Shown in pieces: positions 58,769 through 64,000 of a stretch of DNA of 64,000 bases. Source of the stretch: DATBJJ01 sp036556425 (GTDB taxonomy: Bacteria > Acidobacteriota > Vicinamibacteria > Vicinamibacterales > 2-12-FULL-66-21); contig DATBJJ010000103.1 of assembly GCA_036556425.1 (NCBI GenBank), forward strand, positions 62,001-126,000. Reading direction: 5' to 3'. The position numbers and the translations under genes are program-made. The notes beneath the pieces are model-generated. The model saw only the letters and a list, made by a program, of their open reading frames with translations, had not been told where the DNA came from and made no database searches. The first letter of the stretch is position 1, and every line of letters begins with the position of its first letter.

Positions 58769-59710
58769 ATGCTCTGGCGCTTCGCGCTCCCGATCGGCCC
58801 GAGGGAGCTGATCAATCGCAGCGCAAAAGAAGTCGTCGAAGACGACGTGCTGAGCCTTGCCGCCCAGCAGGCGTATTACTTCTTCTTCGCGCTGTTTCCC
58901 GCGCTGCTCACGCTCGTCTCATTGGCGAGCTTCTTCCCGGTTCAACACCTGACGGATGAGATCGTCTCGACGGTCGGCCGCTTCGCGCCGCCGGAGGTGA
59001 TCACGATCGTCAACGAGCAGATCCTGAAGATAGCGAACGGGGAAAACGGCGGCCTGTTCACGTTCGCGTTTCTCGTCACGCTGTGGAGCAGCTCCGGCGC
59101 GATGTCGTCGATCATCACCACGCTGAACGCGGCGTATGACATCAGCGAGGGGCGCAGCTGGTACAAGGTCCGCGGACTCGCGATCATCCTCACGATCGGA
59201 CTCGCGTTCTTCATCATCATCTCGGTCACGCTCGTTGTCGTCGGACCGGCGCTCGCAGAGCGACTGGCGAACATGCTCCATCTCGGACCCGTGTTCGAGT
59301 GGACGTGGAAGATCCTGCAGTGGCCCGTCGTCTTCGGGCTCACGTCGATGGCGATCGCGATCGTCTACTACTACGGTCCGGATGCGGAACAGGACTGGGT
59401 GTGGCTGACGCCTGGAGCCGTGCTGGCAACGACGCTCTGGGTGACGGCGTCGCTCGCGCTCAAGTACTACCTCGTCTGGGTCGGCAGCTTCAACGAAACG
59501 TACGGCACGATCGGCGGGGTCATGGTCCTGCTGCTCTGGTTCTATGTCACAGCGGTCGCGATTCTCATCGGCGCGGAGCTGAACGCGGAGATCGAGCACG
59601 CGTCGCCGTACGGCAAAGCGCCGGGAGAAAAAGTGCCGGGACAGAAGAAGAAGCTTGGCGCCGCGGCGGAGCGCTACTACAACGAGTGCAAGGCGAAGGG
59701 ATTGATTTAG
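58769..59710 (+). CDS. YihY/BrkB-family membrane protein
   Basis: A 313-residue inner-membrane protein with six predicted helices. LAAQQAYYFFFALFPALLTLVSL, LWSSSGAMSSIITTLNAAYD, and GGVMVLLLWFYVTAVAILIGAELNAEIEH are the conserved blocks of the YihY/UPF0761 (formerly 'RNase BN') family. Its function is not settled; it is not a ribonuclease. The C-terminus is charged and cytosolic (EKVPGQKKKLGAAAERYYNECKAKG). Its stop overlaps that of the convergent 59707 gene. Confidence 0.88.
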   Translation: MLWRFALPIGPRELINRSAKEVVEDDVLSLAAQQAYYFFFALFPALLTLVSLASFFPVQHLTDEIVSTVGRFAPPEVITIVNEQILKIANGENGGLFTFAFLVTLWSSSGAMSSIITTLNAAYDISEGRSWYKVRGLAIILTIGLAFFIIISVTLVVVGPALAERLANMLHLGPVFEWTWKILQWPVVFGLTSMAIAIVYYYGPDAEQDWVWLTPGAVLATTLWVTASLALKYYLVWVGSFNETYGTIGGVMVLLLWFYVTAVAILIGAELNAEIEHASPYGKAPGEKVPGQKKKLGAAAERYYNECKAKGLI

Positions 59711-60246
59711 TTGCGCCGGCCCGAGGACTTCCCCGCCGTTTCCTGCGGTTGATCCCGAGGCGTCCACGCATCCGGTCTCAACTTCCCTCCCCATCCCCAA
59801 TACACCGGCGGCGCGGGCTTCGGCCGCTCGACATCACGACGATCGCGCGTGTGCCGCGCGACGGGGACGGCGATATACACGGGGACCGGAACGGCAACCT
59901 CACGAACGATCGGACGCTCTTTCTCGACGACGACGACCTGTGGTTCGGGAGGCGCCGGTGCGACGGCGTCGACAGGAATCTGCTCCGCTTGCAGCGGCGG
60001 CGTGCGTCCGCTCTTGACCATCGCGACGATCACGCGCTCGCTCACGCCGGACTCCTTCAACATCCGGAGCGTCGCCGGATCGATCGGATACACGCGCGGA
60101 TCGATCTCGATCAGCGCGAGCAGTATCTCTTCGCTGAGGCCTGCTTTCGTGAGCTCGACGATTTCTCGCAGCGTCACGGCCGACGCCGCCGATGGCACGA
60201 ACGAGAGCGCGATGGCGAAGGTCGGGATCAGGAGCAGGCGTCGCAT
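59707..60246 (-). CDS. Exported Pro/Val-rich protein of unknown function
   Basis: A 179-residue protein, not recognised. It has a signal peptide (MRRLLLIPTFAIALSFVPSAASA). Then come two similar helical segments (LREIVELTKAGLSEEILLAL and LRMLKESGVSERVIVAMV), which resemble a short repeat of about 40 residues. A Pro/Val/Arg-rich tail follows (PPEPQVVVVEKERPIVREVA). GGAGG precedes ATG 60246 and an extended -10 lies upstream. It is divergent from the 60492 gene. Confidence 0.7.
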   Translation of the reverse strand: MRRLLLIPTFAIALSFVPSAASAVTLREIVELTKAGLSEEILLALIEIDPRVYPIDPATLRMLKESGVSERVIVAMVKSGRTPPLQAEQIPVDAVAPAPPEPQVVVVEKERPIVREVAVPVPVYIAVPVARHTRDRRDVERPKPAPPVYWGWGGKLRPDAWTPRDQPQETAGKSSGRRN

Positions 60247-60274
60247 GTCGGTACCTCCGGCCGTAACCCTGTGT

Positions 60275-60283
60275 ATCGTAGCA
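60275..60283 (-). promoter_or_regulatory. Extended -10 promoter of the 60246 gene
   Basis: On the minus strand TGC-TACGAT, with a predicted start near 60268 and a leader of about 22 bases carrying GGAGG. Confidence 0.45.
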
Positions 60284-60343
60284 ACGCCGGTGCCGCGGCG
60301 AAACGGGGGATTGCCAAGGATTCGATAGGGCCCGCGGCGGAGG

Positions 60344-60364
60344 GTCCTGCCCCGAGGACAGGAC
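60344..60364. promoter_or_regulatory. Inverted repeat upstream of a sigma-54 promoter
   Basis: GTCCTG (60344-60349) and CAGGAC (60359-60364) are a 6-bp inverted repeat 79 bp upstream of the -24 element at 60443. The distance fits an enhancer for a sigma-54 activator; this is inference. Confidence 0.35.
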
Positions 60365-60442
60365 TGTCTCAACGGGCGTGCACTTGGCGCCTCGAAACCC
60401 TGAAGAAGTGCCAGAATACAGGGGAAATACGGCGGGTGGCCG

Positions 60443-60457
60443 AGGCACGTCTCTTGC
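60443..60457 (+). promoter_or_regulatory. Sigma-54 (-24/-12) promoter of the 60492 gene
   Basis: AGGCAC-GTCTC-TTGC, followed by T, differs from the sigma-54 -24 hexamer only in its first base and has the exact -12 element and spacing. The predicted start near 60469 gives a 23-base leader. Confidence 0.75.
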
Positions 60458-60491
60458 TCGGAACGAGTCTACTCAGGGAGCAATTCGAGCC

Positions 60492-61529
60492 ATGATTTCC
60501 AAACCTGTCGTGCTGGGACTACTGGCAGCCGCGTGCGTAACGGCGGCCGCCGGGGGCGCGTACGTCGCCGTTCGCCAGAACGACTCCGACCTCAAATTCC
60601 CAGTCGCAACGAGCCAGCCCGCGCCACCGCCGGCGTCTCCGGCCGTCGCCGAGACCGAGGCGATTGTTTCGAAGCCCGCGGCGGTGAGTCCGCAGCTTGC
60701 GCCGGCGGCGAGCGCGCCGCGCGAGAAGAAGTCCGAGCCGGCGCCGTCGATCGAGCCGAGCTCGCGAAAGAGCTCGACGCCAACATCCTCCGTTGCGCGC
60801 GCCTCGCGTCCGGAAATCGATCGGACTCCGGCGCGCACGCCATCGCGATCGCCCGAGCCGGCGGCGGAGGCTGCACCATCCGCCGAACGTACGGCGCCCG
60901 CGCGCGAACCGGTCTCGTCGTCCGCGCCAACCGCGTCGCCCGTACAGTCGATTCCGGAGCCGGTCGTCTCGGATCCGCCGTCGCCGCCCGCGCGGCAGTT
61001 CGTCGAAGTCGTCGTCCCCGCGTCGTCTGTTCTCGGTCTGAAGGTCGAAACGCCGATCTCGAGCGAGACCGCGCGAGTCGAGGATCGTGTCGAGGCGCGC
61101 CTCACGCGCGATGTGATGGCTGATGGCCGCATCGCCATTCCCGCCGGCGCTCGCGTGATTGGCGACGTGACGGAAGTCGATCGCGGCGGCAAGATGAAAG
61201 GCAAGGCGCGGCTCGGCGTGCGATTCCACACGATCGTGCTCGACGGCACGCAGGTGTCGCTGCGCACCGATCCGATCTTCCGCGAGGGTCAATCGCCAGG
61301 CGCGGAGAGCGCGCGCAAGATCGGCGGCGCGGCGATCGGGGGCGCGGTGCTCGGCGCGATCATGGGCGGCGCGAAGGGCGCGGCGATCGGCGGAGCCACC
61401 GGCGCGGCCGGCGGCAGCGCGGTCGTGATGGCCGGCGATCGAAACGCCGCGATGCTTCCCGCGGGAACGACCATCACCGTACGTCTCTCGTCGCCCGTCA
61501 CCGTCGACGTCGAGAAGGATCCGCACTAA
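60492..61529 (+). CDS. Membrane-anchored protein with Pro/Ala-rich stalk and glycine zipper
   Basis: A 345-residue protein. A membrane helix (residues 6-28) is followed by about 145 residues rich in Pro, Ala and Ser, as in periplasm-spanning stalks. A compact domain follows (about 170-260): VEVVVPASSVLGLKVETPIS and GRIAIPAGARVIGDVTEVDRGG. The PAGARVIG-type strand recalls VirB10/TrbI-like domains, but the match is weak. Near the end is a glycine zipper (GGAAIGGAVLGAIMGG, then GAAIGGATGAAGG), a motif that can insert in membranes. It is expressed from a sigma-54-type promoter. Function unknown; an envelope-spanning role is likely. Confidence 0.7.
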   Translation: MISKPVVLGLLAAACVTAAAGGAYVAVRQNDSDLKFPVATSQPAPPPASPAVAETEAIVSKPAAVSPQLAPAASAPREKKSEPAPSIEPSSRKSSTPTSSVARASRPEIDRTPARTPSRSPEPAAEAAPSAERTAPAREPVSSSAPTASPVQSIPEPVVSDPPSPPARQFVEVVVPASSVLGLKVETPISSETARVEDRVEARLTRDVMADGRIAIPAGARVIGDVTEVDRGGKMKGKARLGVRFHTIVLDGTQVSLRTDPIFREGQSPGAESARKIGGAAIGGAVLGAIMGGAKGAAIGGATGAAGGSAVVMAGDRNAAMLPAGTTITVRLSSPVTVDVEKDPH

Positions 61530-61589
61530 AGCACGCGCGTTCGCGCCAGCACATTCCACGACATGCGCACCCGGCAGTCGAGCTTGCCG

Positions 61590-61604
61590 GGGCATACCGC
61601 TTGC
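61590..61604 (+). promoter_or_regulatory. Candidate sigma-54 promoter of the beta-barrel gene
   Basis: GGGCAT-ACCGC-TTGC, followed by A, keeps GG and GC at the right spacing. The predicted start near 61616 gives a leader of about 77 bases that includes the hairpin at 61653-61674. Confidence 0.55.
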
Positions 61605-61652
61605 ACCTCGATCGGCGACCGGGCTTCGCATGGACGAGCCGGTCGATGTGGA

Positions 61653-61674
61653 TGTGTGTGATTCGTCACACACA
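61653..61674 (+). promoter_or_regulatory. UUCG-capped hairpin in the beta-barrel gene leader
   Basis: TGTGTGTGA (61653-61661) and TCACACACA (61666-61674) form a perfect 9-bp stem closed by TTCG. It ends 9 bases before the AGGAG ribosome site of the gene at 61693. It could stabilise the mRNA or gate ribosome access, or be a protein-binding palindrome in the DNA. Confidence 0.6.
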
Positions 61675-61692
61675 GATGAGCGAGGAGATCAC

Positions 61693-62319
61693 ATGTCTGT
61701 TCGCAAGTTGTTCATGACGGCAGCTCTTGTTTTGGTGACATCCGCCGCCGCGCCGAGAACGGCTTCGGCCGATTGGATGTTCACACCATTTCTCGGCTGG
61801 AACTGGGGCGGATCAGCCAACTTCGTCGACTTCAGCGACGTCGACGACGAGTTCGAGCAGAGAGCAAACTTCGGCGCGTCGCTCACCTGGATGGGCGCGG
61901 GTGCCGTCGGCTTCGAAGTCGACTTCGGTTACACGCCGAACTTCTTCGAGAACACGGTCGGACCTGGCGACTTCGAGTTCGGCGACAACAACGTGACGAC
62001 GTTGATGGGCAACGTGGTCGTGGGCGTTCCCATCGGCGGGCAGCACGGACCGGGCTTCCGTCCGTATGCGGTTGCCGGTCTCGGATTGATCAAGAGCCGC
62101 ATTGGCGACGCCGAGGACTTCTTCAACGTCAACTCGACGAATTGGGGATTCGACGTGGGCGCCGGCGCGAACTTCTTCTTCTCCGACAAGTTCGGCTTGC
62201 GCGGAGACATCCGGTACTTCCGGTCGCTGCAGGACGACGAGCCTGATGGCGACTTCGACGTGGGCCTCGCGGACTTCCGCTTCTGGCGCGGCTCAATCGG
62301 CGCGACGTTCCGGTTCTAG
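61693..62319 (+). CDS. Outer-membrane beta-barrel protein (OmpA/OmpW-like size)
   Basis: A 208-residue protein with a signal peptide (LFMTAALVLVTSAAAPRTASA) and alternating hydrophobic/aromatic strands ending in GSIGATFRF, the C-terminal Phe typical of outer-membrane barrels. About eight strands can be picked out (WMFTPFLGWNWGG, FGASLTWMGAGAVGFEVDFGY, FRPYAVAGLGLI, WGFDVGAGANFFFSD, GLRGDIRYFRSL), with Asp-rich loops. AGGAG precedes the ATG. It is similar in size to small OMP_b-brl proteins; the ligand is unknown. Its stop shares CTAG with sixA. Confidence 0.87.
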   Translation: MSVRKLFMTAALVLVTSAAAPRTASADWMFTPFLGWNWGGSANFVDFSDVDDEFEQRANFGASLTWMGAGAVGFEVDFGYTPNFFENTVGPGDFEFGDNNVTTLMGNVVVGVPIGGQHGPGFRPYAVAGLGLIKSRIGDAEDFFNVNSTNWGFDVGAGANFFFSDKFGLRGDIRYFRSLQDDEPDGDFDVGLADFRFWRGSIGATFRF

Positions 62320-62771
62320 AGAACGAGCCGCCACCGCTCCTCGTAGTGCTCGCCCGCAGCGCCTCGCGCGATCTCGATCGCGACGAGGCCGTGCAGCGGG
62401 AATTCGAGGAGCGGTGCTTCGCGGCCCGTGACGAGCAGCGTCAACAGCCGAGGCAAGTTCGGCATGTGACCGACCAGCATGACCTCGCGATCTTCATGCG
62501 CGAGCGTTTCTCGAATCCAGATGGCTGGATCCTCAGGTTGCAATCCACGGATCGCCGAAAACTCAGCCAATGGGTTGCACAGGCGCAGGAACGCGTTCGC
62601 CGTCTGACGCGCGCGCAGTTTTCCGCTGTGATGAATCGCAACAGGTTTGACGCCGCGCTCCGCGGCACGCGTCGCGAGACGCTCGACCGCCGCGCGTCCG
62701 GCGCTCGAGAGCGGCCGCTGCGGATCGATGTCTGGGCCGACGGCGTCGCCATGATGCACGAGATAGATCAT
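62316..62771 (-). CDS. sixA: SixA-type phosphohistidine phosphatase with altered RHG motif
   Basis: A 151-residue histidine-phosphatase of the SixA type, which removes phosphate from phosphohistidine in signalling proteins. MIYLVHHGDAVGP is the N-terminal motif, but the Arg of RHG is His6; the nucleophile His7 is present. The other phosphate pocket residues are visible (LRARQTANAF, MLVGHMPNLPRL). The start overlaps the argH stop (ATGA), so the gene is translated after argH. The 3' end shares the CTAG stop overlap with the beta-barrel gene. Confidence 0.85.
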   Translation of the reverse strand: MIYLVHHGDAVGPDIDPQRPLSSAGRAAVERLATRAAERGVKPVAIHHSGKLRARQTANAFLRLCNPLAEFSAIRGLQPEDPAIWIRETLAHEDREVMLVGHMPNLPRLLTLLVTGREAPLLEFPLHGLVAIEIARGAAGEHYEERWRLVL

Positions 62772-64000
62772 CGCGCCGCCAACCACTCGCGAAGTTCCCC
62801 GAGCGCGGCCGCGACGGCATCCGGATGCGTGGATTGGGGCGTGCGCTTTTTTTGAATCGACGCCGCCGCGCTGACGGCTTCGCGGACGTCTGCTTCGAAC
62901 AGCGCCGAGTGCGCGCGCCAATCCTCTATCGTCAGGTCGTCGAACGAGCGCCCCTCTTTGACGAGCCGGCGCACGAGCGCGCCGACGATCTCGTGCGCGT
63001 CCCGGAAGGGCACGCCCTTGGCGACGAGATAATCGGCGACATCGGTCGCGAGCAAGAGACCGGACGCCGCGCGTTCCGCCGCGCCTCGATTGATCGTGAT
63101 GCCGCCGAGAACGGATGTTGTCGCGCGAAGCGAGGCCGCCAACGTATCTTCCGCCTCGAAGAGCGCCTCTTTGTCTTCCTGCAGATCTTTGCTGTAGCCG
63201 ATCGGAAGGCTCTTCATCGTCGCGAGCCATCCGGTCAGGCGTCCGATCACGCGTCCGGCCTTTCCGCGAACGAGCTCCATCGGATCGGGATTCTTTTTCT
63301 GCGGCATCAAGCTGCTGCCGGTCGCGGCCGTGTCGGCGAGCTCGAAGAGGCCGAATTCTTCCGACGTGAAGAGGATCGTGTCCTCCGCGAGACGGCTCAG
63401 GTGCACCATCGCGAGCGACGCCGCGTAGAGGAACGTCGCCACGATATCGCGGTCGCCGGTTGCGTCGATGCTGTTGCGCACGATTCTCGCGAATCCGAGA
63501 TCGCGCGCGAGCGCACCTACGTCGATCGCATAGCTCGTTCCCGCAATCGCACCGGATCCAAGCGGCAGCTCGTCGGCGTCGTCGACGAGCGCGGTGAATC
63601 GCGCGTGATCTCTACGAAGAGCGGAGGCGTGCGCGAGAAAGAAATGCGCGGCGAGGATTGGCTGCGCCCGGCGCAGATGCGTGTACGACGGCATCAACGC
63701 GGAGCCAGCGGCTTCCGCCGACGCGTGGAGCACGCGGATCAAGGCGACGATCGCATCTTGCAGCGCGGGAATCCGCCGCTTGAGATACAAGCGCAGATCG
63801 ACGGCGACCTGCTCGTTCCGCGAGCGGCCGGTGTGAAGACGGCGGCCGGCTTCGCCGATGCGCTGCACGAGCTCGCGCTCGACGAACGAGTGAACGTCTT
63901 CATCCTGCGCGGCCGCGGCGGACTCGAAGAACGCGGGATCGGACCCGGCGGCGAGGACGGAGGCGAGACCGGACTGAATGGACCGCGCATCGTCTTTGGT
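62768..64000 (-). CDS. argH: Argininosuccinate lyase (cut by window edge)
   Basis: The last step of arginine synthesis, splitting argininosuccinate into arginine and fumarate. The minus-strand frame is open from the right edge to the stop at 62768, giving 410 residues; the N-terminal part is outside. It includes DEDVHSFVERELVQRIGEAG, LHTGRSRNEQVAVDLRLYL, MPSYTHLRRAQPILAAHFFL and the family signature GSSLMPQKKNP with the catalytic Ser loop. Everything expected is present. sixA follows with a 4-bp overlap, an unusual partner for argH. Confidence 0.95.
   Translation of the reverse strand, partial: TKDDARSIQSGLASVLAAGSDPAFFESAAAAQDEDVHSFVERELVQRIGEAGRRLHTGRSRNEQVAVDLRLYLKRRIPALQDAIVALIRVLHASAEAAGSALMPSYTHLRRAQPILAAHFFLAHASALRRDHARFTALVDDADELPLGSGAIAGTSYAIDVGALARDLGFARIVRNSIDATGDRDIVATFLYAASLAMVHLSRLAEDTILFTSEEFGLFELADTAATGSSLMPQKKNPDPMELVRGKAGRVIGRLTGWLATMKSLPIGYSKDLQEDKEALFEAEDTLAASLRATTSVLGGITINRGAAERAASGLLLATDVADYLVAKGVPFRDAHEIVGALVRRLVKEGRSFDDLTIEDWRAHSALFEADVREAVSAAASIQKKRTPQSTHPDAVAAALGELREWLAAR

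Noticed and set aside
58769..59710. Naming the YihY protein ribonuclease BN
   Set aside because: The old name is wrong; it is a polytopic membrane protein and RNase BN is a different gene.
1..64000. tRNA, rRNA and riboswitches
   Set aside because: No cloverleaf with a GGTTCGAATC-like arm, no rRNA sequence and no known riboswitch core were seen in the gaps, most of which are under 160 bp.

Overview
The window is GC-rich, densely packed bacterial chromosome. It most likely comes from an Acidobacteriota member, with Vicinamibacteria as my best guess. The evidence is two proteins with the VWFA-related Acidobacterial domain (37423-41379), a Ser/Thr kinase fused to TPRs, a DUF1800/DUF1501 secreted pair, two large M14 zinc peptidases, and the high-GC codon use. 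The assignment rests on gene families, not on a marker gene. I saw no rRNA, tRNA or CRISPR array.

Layout. 1-3441 (minus) is the 5' part of a Flp/Tad pilus locus: flp, flp, cpaA, tadE, cpaB, cpaC. It is driven by a near-perfect sigma-54 promoter, with a hairpin terminator between the two pilin genes. Divergent from it (3887-7775, plus) are a small membrane protein, a pseudo-receiver fused to a very long charged helix, and a polytopic membrane protein. 7930-13649 is a two-gene SNF2 helicase plus adenine methyltransferase module that resembles the first two genes of class 1 DISARM without the rest. 13690-19605 holds a GAF sensor whose DHp histidine is lost, a TauE exporter with DUF1634, a persulfide-dioxygenase-like/rhodanese protein, and an overlapping Ser/Thr kinase. 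19544-26925 carries panE, two amino-acid permeases, an amidohydrolase, an M14 peptidase and a histidine phosphatase. 26955-34700 is a catabolic cluster: Rieske oxygenase, GcvT-like transferase, two FAD oxidoreductases and an M28 peptidase. It plausibly demethylates a betaine-like compound.

34802-44745 contains an uncharacterised 871-residue protein, two VWFA proteins, a repeat-rich 410-bp gap, and the DUF1800/DUF1501 pair. 44764-46214 pairs a D-threonine-aldolase-like PLP enzyme with a lone bacterial microcompartment shell protein. 46234-53825 has a MerR regulator, a pterin dehydratase, and a TetR-controlled efflux operon whose RND pump is fused in frame to its TolC channel. 53800-58653 has thiO, a REP-associated transposase flanked by its palindromic repeats, and a 996-residue M14 peptidase. 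58769-64000 has a YihY-type membrane protein, envelope proteins (two behind sigma-54-like promoters), sixA, and argH, which runs off the right edge.

Regulation visible in the DNA: four sigma-54-type -24/-12 elements, a recurring extended -10 of the form TGC-TA-N3-(T/C), a TetR operator, and several convergent gene pairs that end on a shared CTAG or overlap tail to tail.
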